Virus record (IMG/VR): IMGVR_UViG_3300000233_000009
Span: 1 to 64,000 of that record
Direction: 5' to 3' (one strand)
DNA: 64,000 nucleotides
From: a virus
The position numbers and the translations under genes were made by a program. Below are positions 24,976 to 32,088 of the stretch, in pieces. Every line of letters starts with the position of its first letter. The stretch's first letter is position 1. The notes under the pieces are model-generated. The model was not told where the DNA came from. It made no database searches and was given only the letters and a program-made list of their open reading frames with translations.

Positions 24976-26757
24976 ATGAGAGAAAGCATATTAAAAGGTG
25001 ATATAACGTTACCAAACCAAATTATAGAGTTGGTAGGTGAACAACATGCCAAAGAAATGACAGCAATGTTTAATGCGATAGTAAGAGCATTTGTTAAGAA
25101 TGAAGGCAATGTATCTGCGCCATATTGGAGTGACAGATTCAATAATAATAAAGTATTCAATAAGTTTATTACGCACCTATCAAAAGCAGGGTGGATCACC
25201 ACCAAGGTTGAGCCTAACAGAAATTGGGCAGAAATGTCATTAAATAAGGACAAGCTACTAAAGTGGCTAACTCCAGAAGAAATCACAGGTATGCGAGAGA
25301 GGGTTAAGGTACATCAGTACCTATTACAGTCCAGTGGAATTAAGACACCAAAATTGACTAGAACGCCTAAAGGTGAAATGTCAGTAGGGCATGTACGCAA
25401 TGGAATCTCTAAGCATTCATGCACAGAGTTCAGGCTTGATACGAATATGATGGTGAAATATAAAGAGGCTATCATATTAAACACAACTAAGGGGATACGT
25501 ACGCTTAAATTAGAACATGAACTGTTTACAGATAAAGCACATTACGAGGCTATTGCAGGTGCATGCATCAATTACTACATAGAAAATCCAGAAAAATCAT
25601 ATGTGTTAGGATCAGCGATCTCAGACAGTAGGGGTAGAGCAATTTACTCGTGTACGGGTAAAGTATTCAACCCGATAGGATTCAAGGATGCGAGATCATT
25701 GCTCGTCACTCCACCAAAATCACTCAATAAAAGAGGCAAAGAAAGAATAATCTTGGCAATAGCTGAGTTATTAGGAGATAAAAGCAAAAGTATTGAAGCT
25801 AAAATGCAAGTAGGCATTAACGCACTAGAAAATAGGACTTTACTCACTATAGACCTAAGTACAGAGAAAGGGAGGAAATATCTTCATAATAATATGTGGT
25901 TAGAAAGAATCTATGCTAATTGGGAAAGTTATCCAGTAACAAGGGAATGGACAGTCCCGATCGAGATGGACCAATCAGCCAGTATGTTACAAATCGAGGG
26001 AGTGTTACTAAATTCGAAAGAGTTAACTTCCCTAACCAATTTACAGGAGAGTGATGATATAACAGATCCATGGCATGTAGATGGACTGTCCAGAGATCAT
26101 GTGAAAAAGTTTATGACTCCAAACTTATATGGGTCAAGTAAAACGCCAGGAGAGCTATGGACTTCAAATGGGCTATCATTCACTATGGATGATATCAGAG
26201 TAATAAACAAAACAATCACAAAAGGACCGTATGCTATAGCCAATAAGTTTAAAGAGTTTATAGTCGAAAACGTGAATCCCAAACCAGAGATGGAAGTTAC
26301 AGTATGGAATGAAAAGTTCACAATATACTGCAATAGGTATACGCAAAGAGGCGAGGTGCCAAAAAGGTATGATGTATATAACTCAAACAAGGAAATGGTA
26401 CAAACTATATATCACACAAAGACAGTTGAGGAACCAAACCTCGAAGCGTTCAAAAGATACTTTGTGACGTTATTGGTACACGGTATTGACAGTCAAGTCA
26501 TGGACCGCATAGCACAAAGTATAAGTTGGACTATTCCAATATTTGATGCTGTAATAACTCATCCATCTGACGCAATGATGGTAGAACACATATTCATATC
26601 TTGTATGAAGGAAATCCATAGTGATAGAAAGGAGGTATTATCAAAATACTTCAAGTCAATAGGCATAACATCTAGTGCAGCAATGCATTGGAAGAAGGTG
26701 GTTGACCTAATAACTCCAATCACAGAGTTTAAACCATCAACCATATCATTAAAATAG
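24976..26757 (+). CDS. Phage RNA polymerase II, single-chain T7-like RNAP
   Basis: All conserved T7-family catalytic motifs are present in one 593-aa chain: DSRGR at 217-221 (T7 421-425), motif A Asp332 in EMDQSAS (T7 D537), motif B Arg373-x3-Lys377-x7-Tyr385-Gly386 (T7 R627/K631/Y639/G640, identical spacing) and motif C Asp524 in IFDAVITHP (T7 D812). VHGIDSQVM precedes motif C as in T7. The large N-terminal promoter-binding domain is missing, as in N4 RNAPII, which is split into gp15 and gp16. It should transcribe middle genes. It is followed by a terminator. Confidence 0.88.
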   Translation: MRESILKGDITLPNQIIELVGEQHAKEMTAMFNAIVRAFVKNEGNVSAPYWSDRFNNNKVFNKFITHLSKAGWITTKVEPNRNWAEMSLNKDKLLKWLTPEEITGMRERVKVHQYLLQSSGIKTPKLTRTPKGEMSVGHVRNGISKHSCTEFRLDTNMMVKYKEAIILNTTKGIRTLKLEHELFTDKAHYEAIAGACINYYIENPEKSYVLGSAISDSRGRAIYSCTGKVFNPIGFKDARSLLVTPPKSLNKRGKERIILAIAELLGDKSKSIEAKMQVGINALENRTLLTIDLSTEKGRKYLHNNMWLERIYANWESYPVTREWTVPIEMDQSASMLQIEGVLLNSKELTSLTNLQESDDITDPWHVDGLSRDHVKKFMTPNLYGSSKTPGELWTSNGLSFTMDDIRVINKTITKGPYAIANKFKEFIVENVNPKPEMEVTVWNEKFTIYCNRYTQRGEVPKRYDVYNSNKEMVQTIYHTKTVEEPNLEAFKRYFVTLLVHGIDSQVMDRIAQSISWTIPIFDAVITHPSDAMMVEHIFISCMKEIHSDRKEVLSKYFKSIGITSSAAMHWKKVVDLITPITEFKPSTISLK

Positions 26758-26762
26758 TCACA

Positions 26763-26815
26763 ACTACATGTTCTCATTTTGGGAATATGTAGTCATTTTT
26801 TTCTCTTTTTTATAT
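26763..26815 (+). terminator. Terminator after RNAPII
   Basis: ACTACAT (26763-26769) pairs with ATGTAGT (26787-26793), followed by a T-rich run ending at about 26815. The loop is rather long (17 nt). The following 150 nt to 26973 hold no gene that I can see. Confidence 0.6.
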
Positions 26816-26973
26816 AAATGGCGAGTATTAAAATCTTATGGAATTGCTCTTGGGACGCTATATTAAGTGATCTCTCAAATTTTTCACATCTTCTTTTTTT
26901 CTCTATTGCTATTAAACCTTTTTCTAGGAGGCCGTAAGTGTTAAAAATGAAGAAATCAATAAAAGGGCCTTAA

Positions 26974-27180
26974 ATGGAAAACAATAATACAAAAAGTGGA
27001 ATAGCTTCTATTTTAGCTATAATAAACTCATGGTGCAATCAGCTTGAGAAAGAAGCTATATCTAGTATAGAGCGTAGGTCCCGTAAATTCGAGGCCGAGA
27101 ATAAAATACTAAATCGCAATCTTGACAAAGAGATAATAGACCTACTAGAAGCACTATCTAAAGGAGCAGGTAATGAGTAA
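26974..27180 (+). CDS. Small coiled-coil protein (68 aa)
   Basis: Charged helical protein with a coiled-coil middle (EKEAISSIERRSRKFEAENK). AAAAGGG precedes the ATG. Its 3' end overlaps the next small membrane gene by 8 nt. No family recognised. Confidence 0.5.
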   Translation: MENNNTKSGIASILAIINSWCNQLEKEAISSIERRSRKFEAENKILNRNLDKEIIDLLEALSKGAGNE

Positions 27181-27325
27181 ATTCTTATTACTCCTTGTTT
27201 TTTTGATAGCGTTTCTTGGCATAGGGTTCTTAATGGTGCCCTATGTAATTGGTTCAATGCTGATATTAGGGTCTATAGTGTATACACTAAAATTTGTTTT
27301 AAGAGGTAAAAAGTGGAATATTTAA
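27173..27325 (+). CDS. Tiny two-helix membrane protein (50 aa)
   Basis: ATG at 27173 behind AAGGAG. The chain is nearly all hydrophobic (two membrane segments, about 4-22 and 24-42) with a basic end RGKKWNI. It overlaps both neighbours, which favours a real coupled gene. It may be a host-membrane effector or a superinfection factor; the function is unknown. Confidence 0.55.
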   Translation: MSKFLLLLVFLIAFLGIGFLMVPYVIGSMLILGSIVYTLKFVLRGKKWNI

Positions 27326-27534
27326 TAATAGGGATAGCAGTTGCATTTGATGCACTTATCCTTAAATGGAAATGGGAACATCAAAGATATGCGGATTTTG
27401 CAATGGATCTTGGAATCATGCTTGTAATAATGAACTTATTTCATGGATCAATGGGTGGAATGGTGGTAGGAACAATTGCACAAGTAATCATCAGTTTTTA
27501 TCTACTTATTTTTCCTCCTAAGTTAGTAAAATAA
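27313..27534 (+). CDS. Small membrane protein (73 aa)
   Basis: GTG start at 27313 behind AGAGG, overlapping the previous gene by 13 nt. Two or three hydrophobic helices with a WKWEHQRYADF loop between the first two. The paired small membrane proteins suggest a joint role in the envelope. No homolog recognised. Confidence 0.5.
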   Translation: MEYLIIGIAVAFDALILKWKWEHQRYADFAMDLGIMLVIMNLFHGSMGGMVVGTIAQVIISFYLLIFPPKLVK

Positions 27535-27595
27535 CACTGAGAAATCTGAAAAACATATTAAAAAAAGTACAAAAAGTACACTTAAAAGGACGAAC

Positions 27596-27697
27596 ATGAA
27601 CATAGCATCAAAACAATACAAAGAACTGATTGGGCTTCTAAAGCTTAATCCTAAAATCACTGTATCACAAGCAGTACAGCTGCTCCAATTAACATAA
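27596..27697 (+). CDS. Very small ORF (33 aa)
   Basis: ATG at 27596 after AAAAGGA, reading a helix-turn-helix-like chain (KQYKELIGLLKLNPKITVSQ). It ends 11 nt before the next start, whose ribosome site overlaps its stop. It may be a mini-protein or a leader. Low information. Confidence 0.35.
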   Translation: MNIASKQYKELIGLLKLNPKITVSQAVQLLQLT

Positions 27698-27708
27698 AGG
27701 AGTTAAAT

Positions 27709-27936
27709 ATGAGAAAAGATTACATGCCTTTGAAAAAAAGCCATTATAAAGTTTTAGTAATAACTTTACTAGCTTTAGGGCTTACAACGTGCTATAGCAC
27801 ATATCAAGCGTACACCTACAGTAAACAAGCGGAAGAAATGTCAGACAAATTAAAAGTCTTGACTAAAGAGTTCATTGAGCTCACTCAAGGTTGTCTTGAG
27901 TATTATCAAACCCCAAAGGAAATTCATGAGAGTTAA
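27709..27936 (+). CDS. Small membrane-anchored protein (75 aa)
   Basis: One membrane helix (about residues 14-32), then a polar helix with a YSKQAEEMSDKLKVL coiled-coil. AAAGGAG precedes the ATG. It overlaps thyX by 11 nt. Spanin-like or adaptor-like in form but outside the lysis region; function unknown. Confidence 0.5.
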   Translation: MRKDYMPLKKSHYKVLVITLLALGLTTCYSTYQAYTYSKQAEEMSDKLKVLTKEFIELTQGCLEYYQTPKEIHES

Positions 27937-28486
27937 GTTAATTAAATATGACGATTTATTCGCAACAGACTGGGCAATTGGAGAATGTTACGACAAAGGT
28001 TGCTATGAAGCAGGAGAAAAACGTGATAACAGAATCAAGAAAGTAGCTCTTAAAGCTAAACACTCTTCAGTACTTGAGTTTACAAACTTCACGTTTCAAA
28101 TTGAAGCTAATACAAAAGTACTACTTGAAATGACTCGTCATAGACATGCTAGTTACGCTTGTAAATCATCTAGGTACACACTAAATAAAGGTGAAATAGT
28201 ATTTGAACCAACAGGACATAAAGAGGCGGATACAGCACTACAGAAATGGAAAAAAGTGATTGAAAACTTTGTGTCTGATGGGGTATCAAATGAGATTACG
28301 TCTCTTATGCTTCCGCAAGCTTACCAATATAGATGGCTTGTGCAATTCAATGCTAGAAGTTTGATAAACTTCTTTGCCCTAAGAACAGCTTCTTCTGCAC
28401 ATATAAGTATCAGAGAAGTTGCCACAGAAATGCTTAACTGCGTTCCAACAAATATGCAATATTTATTTAAAAAGGAACTGCAATGA
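27926..28486 (+). CDS. thyX: Flavin-dependent thymidylate synthase (ThyX)
   Basis: The ThyX signature RHRxxSxxxxSxR is present as RHRHASYACKSSR, with the C-terminal NARSLINFFALR motif. The ATG at 27926, placed after AAAGGA, gives a 186-aa protein; an upstream ATG at 27875 lies inside the preceding gene. ThyX makes dTMP from dUMP using methylenetetrahydrofolate and FAD. With the RNR genes at 56-60 kb it feeds phage DNA synthesis. It overlaps the next gene by ATGA. Confidence 0.92.
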   Translation: MRVKLIKYDDLFATDWAIGECYDKGCYEAGEKRDNRIKKVALKAKHSSVLEFTNFTFQIEANTKVLLEMTRHRHASYACKSSRYTLNKGEIVFEPTGHKEADTALQKWKKVIENFVSDGVSNEITSLMLPQAYQYRWLVQFNARSLINFFALRTASSAHISIREVATEMLNCVPTNMQYLFKKELQ

Positions 28487-28843
28487 GCACAAAAATAGTA
28501 ATTAACACCTATTATGGCGGTTTTTGTATATCTGCTGAAGCTATGGAAAAAAGTCTTAACTAAAAAAGTATTAGAATTTTCTATATCAAAGGAAACTCAT
28601 TGGTATACTGTACTAGTCAATGGAATAGAATTTAGCAGCTATAACTTCCACAGACATGATACTGATCTTATTTCTGTAATAGAAGAAATGGGAGACGCTA
28701 CAAACTCTGCAGATTCAAAACTTAAGGTAGTAGAACTGGACTCAGACTACTACCAAATTACATCATATGACGGACACGAGTCAGTACTAGAACTTTATAC
28801 AAATAGTTGGACTAGTGTCAAAGAACAAGGATTTAAACAATAA
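28483..28843 (+). pseudogene. Conserved phage protein split by a +1 frame change at an A6 run
   Basis: The ATG at 28483 (AAGGA site, ATGA overlap with thyX) reads STKIVINTYYGGFCISAEAMEKSLN then stops. The rest of the same family pattern (SVIEEMGDATNSADSKLKVVEL...YQITSYDGHESVLELY) lies in the +1 frame to 28843. The switch falls at GGAAAAAAG (28546-28553), where removing one A restores one protein. Known relatives have a YGGFGLS start and an EELGDAA...ELKIVEIP core in a single frame. It may be a homopolymer error, a real mutation or programmed frameshifting. Confidence 0.65.
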
Positions 28844-28845
28844 AA

Positions 28846-28914
28846 TACTTAGTACGCCTAAAATTCTCCGTAATCACGGAGACCTTTATGGCTGTGTTTA
28901 ATTAGGCGTAAGTA
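28846..28914 (+). ncRNA. Structured intergenic RNA candidate
   Basis: TACTT + ACGCCTAA (28846-28861, 3-nt bulge) pairs with TTAGGCGTAAGTA (28902-28914), enclosing a 7-bp hairpin TCTCCGT/ACGGAGA with AATC loop (28865-28882). A GGAGACCTTTATGGCTGTG stretch is shared, with changes, by GGAGTCTTTATGGCTTAC at about 29616. The 145-nt gap 28844-28987 has no ORF. This could be a small RNA, a terminator or a processing site. Confidence 0.4.
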
Positions 28915-28987
28915 TAAAATTGGTTACCTCCATATATTTTTATGGCGCTTACTTAGTAGACAGCACGAAAATATACTAAAAGGAAAG

Positions 28988-29206
28988 ATGATGTTAATGG
29001 AATGTGATAAATGTCTCTCGAAGATAGATTATGATAAGGATGAGGTCTATCATGCAACTGGTATGGTAGATGGGGCGCTAAATAGACACCTTCATCTTTG
29101 TGAAAGTTGCTACAAGAAAACATTTAAAGATTTTGTAACAATTGAAAAAATAGAAGAAGACAAGGGAAAAATGAAATATACTGCACATAAACTCGCTCCG
29201 ATTTAA
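28988..29206 (+). CDS. Small zinc-ribbon protein (72 aa)
   Basis: MMLMECDKC start followed by CESC 26 residues later gives a CxxC...CxxC zinc ribbon. The C-terminal half is charged and helical. AAAAGGAAAG precedes the ATG. Such small zinc ribbons in phages often bind RNA polymerase or DNA; the target is unknown here. Confidence 0.6.
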   Translation: MMLMECDKCLSKIDYDKDEVYHATGMVDGALNRHLHLCESCYKKTFKDFVTIEKIEEDKGKMKYTAHKLAPI

Positions 29207-29211
29207 TTTTG

Positions 29212-29242
29212 AAGCGATAAAAAGAATACTCGCTTAATTTTT
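29212..29242 (+). terminator. Terminator after the zinc-ribbon gene
   Basis: AAGCGA (29212-29217) pairs with TCGCTT (29230-29235), followed by AATTTTT. The stem is short (6 bp) with a 12-nt loop. The following sequence to 29333 has a GATGTGC direct repeat and no gene. Confidence 0.5.
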
Positions 29243-29333
29243 AAACTTGATGTGCAATCGTGCTAAAAGGCGCCCACTAGATGTGCTTAAAGTTCCGAAA
29301 GGATAGGCGGCAAACAATAATAAGGAGTTAGAG

Positions 29334-29542
29334 ATGAAAGCAAAAATATATACGTTTCAATAAATCATATATATTAGTTAAATAGAAATGGAAATGGAAA
29401 TGGAAGTGTAAGTGAATATATAAGCAGAAGGATTTCAAGAACAAGCGAACAAAGTATTAGGCATTGAAGATTGGCGTGAAATAGGAAATTGGAAAACCTA
29501 CATTGAAAATGAAGATAGATTTGTGCCAAATCTTGACATCTA
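29334..29542 (+). pseudogene. Decayed gene with four in-frame TAA codons
   Basis: An ATG with AAGGAG site reads MKAKIYTFQ then TAA, and the same frame continues through IIYIS-TAA, IEMEMEMEV-TAA, VNI-TAA to AEGFQEQANKVLGIEDWREI...VPNLDI and a final stop at 29542. The frame never shifts, and the C-terminal part looks like real protein. If the four TAA were Gln, Lys or Glu codons, the whole would read as one 69-aa protein. It includes GGAAAT repeats like those in the Gly-rich gene at 31.2 kb. Confidence 0.5.
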
Positions 29543-29653
29543 ACCCCCATCATAAAGAGTAAAAAATACTTGAGAGTGTCAAACATTCCACAATACACGC
29601 TTAGGTGTGTGTGATGGAGTCTTTATGGCTTACATTGTTTTTAAGGGCTCAAC

Positions 29654-29878
29654 ATGAATATACGAGAAAGACTAGCAAAAGAATTTGCAATTATGCAAGT
29701 ATCAACTGAATGCACAGCCGCGGAGGATTATGATAAGTTTCTTCTAAACCCTGAAAATATATGTTCATTTTACAATGAGCGCTCAAATGATGAGGTGCTT
29801 GCATTACTTACAGATCTATACGATGCAGCACTATCCTTATTAAAGGAATATGACACTTACTTAAAGGAAAAACAATGA
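29654..29878 (+). CDS. Small helical protein upstream of the AAA+ ATPase (74 aa)
   Basis: Acidic helical 74-aa chain ending in DAALSLLKEYDTYLKEKQ, with AAGGG before the ATG. Its stop overlaps the ATPase start (ATGA), so the two are co-translated. It may be an adaptor for the ATPase, on context alone. Confidence 0.5.
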   Translation: MNIRERLAKEFAIMQVSTECTAAEDYDKFLLNPENICSFYNERSNDEVLALLTDLYDAALSLLKEYDTYLKEKQ

Positions 29879-31053
29879 ACACAGTCGAACTCAACATTAT
29901 CAAAAATAATATCCTAGCGCAAATACAGGACAAGCAGGTAGCACCAATCTGTATTGCTGGAACTCCTGGAACGGGCAAATCTACTGCAGTATCGATGCTG
30001 GCTAAAGAATTAGGTTTCAATCTAGTTACTGAGTCAGCCCCAACACTTTCAATTTCGGTACTCTCAGGATTACCTAATGATCACGAAGCTCCACAATTTC
30101 AAGCTTACTCATTAGATGGAACTGCAGTACGAGCTACTGTATGGTCTATTCCAGAGATGATTGCTAAAACTATCACAGCATCTCTAACAGCACCAACCAT
30201 ATTGCTGTTAGATGATTTTCATATGGTGTCACAACATTTGCAAAGTTACTTCTATGCTTTATTATTAGAACGAAGATTAGGCAACTACAAGCTCCCAGAT
30301 AATGTGGCTATAGTACTTACAATGAATGACAGTGATACAGCAGGATTTAGAGGAATCAACTCTGCTGTTCGTAATAGATTATCTATTTTAAAAATAGACT
30401 TTAACTTTGATTATTGGTTTAATAGCATTGGGGGTAGATTGCATTACCTAATAGCAAGCTTCCTTAAGGCAAAGCCCTATTATACCCAAGAACCAGAGAC
30501 TATTGGAATCGTGGGGTTCGCAACGGCGAGAGTATGGACTTCACTCTCAAAAGAGCTGATGTATCAGCCTGAGGACACACTACTTCGTGATGCACATAGA
30601 ATAGTCGGCACGCAAGTATCAGATGCTGCAGCAAAAGCATTTCAAGCTCATGTAGCATACATACAAGCTTTAGACTTTAGTAAAGTAGTAGCAACAAAAA
30701 GAGTAATAGACTTATCTAAGCATGATCCTTTGGACAGTATTATATATGCATATATAGTTAACTTTATAGTAACTGTAGAAGAGGGTATGTACTTACTAGA
30801 TCTATTAGCACACAACATTAAAAATCTATCGACTACATTTGTGGGATTTACTTTTGGAGAAATCTATAATAAGTTTACATCAAATACTCCTCTGTCCGAC
30901 GGAATGACTTATGTAATAAACACAGTATTAGATAAACCATTAAATAGCTCAGACTATAAAAACACAACACCTACATCTTTCAAAAAACTTACCAAACATG
31001 TGCCAGAAGATATCCAAGAAATCATTAAAGTAGCAGGAGAATTCCTACTATGA
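29875..31053 (+). CDS. AAA+ ATPase, MoxR-like (N4 gp24-like)
   Basis: Walker A GTPGTGKST (29-37), Walker B ILLLDDFHM (about 108-116), a sensor Asn-Asp region (TMNDSD) and an arginine-rich stretch (FRGINSAVRNRL) fit MoxR-type AAA+ chaperones. MoxR ATPases act with VWA-domain partners to remodel protein or metal complexes. The VWA protein at 32089 is the probable partner. N4 has the same pair (gp24, gp25). Here three small genes separate them. Confidence 0.8.
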   Translation: MNTVELNIIKNNILAQIQDKQVAPICIAGTPGTGKSTAVSMLAKELGFNLVTESAPTLSISVLSGLPNDHEAPQFQAYSLDGTAVRATVWSIPEMIAKTITASLTAPTILLLDDFHMVSQHLQSYFYALLLERRLGNYKLPDNVAIVLTMNDSDTAGFRGINSAVRNRLSILKIDFNFDYWFNSIGGRLHYLIASFLKAKPYYTQEPETIGIVGFATARVWTSLSKELMYQPEDTLLRDAHRIVGTQVSDAAAKAFQAHVAYIQALDFSKVVATKRVIDLSKHDPLDSIIYAYIVNFIVTVEEGMYLLDLLAHNIKNLSTTFVGFTFGEIYNKFTSNTPLSDGMTYVINTVLDKPLNSSDYKNTTPTSFKKLTKHVPEDIQEIIKVAGEFLL

Positions 31054-31457
31054 ACAACTTGGAAACAAGTAAAATGAATAATGATTTTATACGTAAAATC
31101 TATTACTCTAAACTAAATGTAATACATATTCCTGTAAAGTATAAACAAATAAAGTGTGAAGTACTTAATGAAAATAGTAGTAGAAATAGCTACGGAAATG
31201 GAGATGGAAGTGTCTATGGTAACGGAAATGGATACGGAAACGGTAATGGTAATGGTAATAAAGACGGGTGTGGAGATGGGAGTGGAAATGGAAGTGGAAG
31301 CGGATATAGAGATGGGAGTGGAAGTGGAAGTGGAAGCGGATATAGAGATGGAGAGGGAAGTGGAAGTGGAAGCGGATATAGAGATGGAGAGGGAAGTGGA
31401 AGTGGCTATGGCTATGGACAGGGGTATGGGCAGGGAAATGGGCAGGGAAATGGATAA
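31050..31457 (+). CDS. Gly-rich low-complexity repeat protein (135 aa)
   Basis: The start overlaps the ATPase stop (ATGA). A 45-residue ordinary N-terminus (NVIHIPVKYKQIKCEVLNENS) is followed by about 90 residues of Gly with Ser, Asn, Asp, Tyr and Arg in (GSGYRDGE)-like repeats. The DNA is a hexanucleotide microsatellite. The tail may be flexible or prone to phase separation. Other phages carry Gly/Tyr/Asp repeat proteins of unknown use. Confidence 0.55.
   Translation: MNNLETSKMNNDFIRKIYYSKLNVIHIPVKYKQIKCEVLNENSSRNSYGNGDGSVYGNGNGYGNGNGNGNKDGCGDGSGNGSGSGYRDGSGSGSGSGYRDGEGSGSGSGYRDGEGSGSGYGYGQGYGQGNGQGNG
31190..31452 (+). repeat. Hexanucleotide-type repeat tract
   Basis: Runs of GGAAAT, GGAAGT, GGAGAT and GGATAT units, with a 45-48-nt higher-order unit (GGAAGTGGAAGCGGATATAG with the following GATGG) repeated three times between about 31285 and 31400. 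A GGAAATGGAAATGGAAGTG remnant also occurs at about 29390. Copy number is likely to vary among isolates. Confidence 0.85.
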
Positions 31458-31481
31458 CAATAAAATAAAAAAGGACAAAAA

Positions 31482-31790
31482 ATGAAAGCAGAAAAATTCG
31501 CAGTTGGCACATATAGTATAATTAGAACACATTCAGCAGGTGTATGGATGGGTAAAGTAGAAGATAAAACATCTACAGAGGCAGTACTCTCAGATGCTCG
31601 GCGTATGTACGAGTGGAAGTGTCTTGACGATGGTATCACTTTATCCCACGTAGCATTGCACGGAATTCATAAAAATAGTAAAATACAAAAGGCTGTGGCA
31701 GCAGTCTGTTTACAATGGATTGAAATCCTGCCTTTAACAGATGACGCTAAACTAACGTTTGACGCACAACCTTACGCAAAATCTGTATAA
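31482..31790 (+). CDS. Conserved phage protein, DUF6948-like (102 aa)
   Basis: HSAGVWMGKVEDKTSTEAVLSDARRMYEW is the recognisable core of the DUF6948 phage family (usual form HSAGVxxGxLxxxxGxxVxLxxARRxW), with LSHVALHGIH following. Function unknown; members are scattered through phage early regions. AAAGGAC precedes the ATG. Confidence 0.7.
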   Translation: MKAEKFAVGTYSIIRTHSAGVWMGKVEDKTSTEAVLSDARRMYEWKCLDDGITLSHVALHGIHKNSKIQKAVAAVCLQWIEILPLTDDAKLTFDAQPYAKSV

Positions 31791-31854
31791 TAGTAATTCC
31801 ATACCATATTACTTCATACAAACACATCACAAAAATTAATTTTAAGGACTAATA

Positions 31855-32034
31855 ATGACACATCTTGACACCATGTTATCTGCTGGTGTACTAACTGGCT
31901 CTCGTGCGTTCAATATTGAACTTAACAACTTAATTAACTTATTACATAGGTACGAAATTTCAGATAGGCAAAAACGCATAAAAGCATTTGCAAAGATTAT
32001 AAAACATGTCGGAATTACTGATTTCGCCATATAG
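31855..32034 (+). CDS. Small ORF (59 aa)
   Basis: ATG at 31855 after AAGGAC, open for 59 residues to TAG at 32034. Basic helical C-terminal half (DRQKRIKAFAKIIKHVG). It fills the space before the VWA gene and is followed by a TATAAT-containing hairpin. No homolog recognised. Confidence 0.5.
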   Translation: MTHLDTMLSAGVLTGSRAFNIELNNLINLLHRYEISDRQKRIKAFAKIIKHVGITDFAI

Positions 32035-32038
32035 CTTT

Positions 32039-32058
32039 ATGCTATAATTCTATAGCAT
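32039..32058 (+). promoter_or_regulatory. Hairpin carrying TATAAT upstream of VWA gene
   Basis: ATGCTATA (32039-32046) pairs with TATAGCAT (32051-32058) around ATTC. The left arm and loop include TATAAT. No -35 box of quality is present 17 nt upstream. It may be a middle-promoter element, a protein-binding site or an mRNA hairpin, 30 nt before the VWA start. Confidence 0.35.
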
Positions 32059-32088
32059 GTTACACAACCAATTACAAAGGAAAGCCAA

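Noticed and set aside
29334-29542. Genome-wide TAA recoding to a sense codon
   Set aside because: TAA ends many clear genes (capsid, terminase, DNA polymerase), so it is a normal stop.
31113-31532. Long minus-strand frames opposite the Gly-rich repeat
   Set aside because: They are a consequence of the repeat's composition; the plus frame has the start site and gene overlap.
31757-31789. TTGACG and TATAAT near the end of the DUF6948 gene as a promoter
   Set aside because: Spacer of 21 nt and inside coding sequence; too weak to call.
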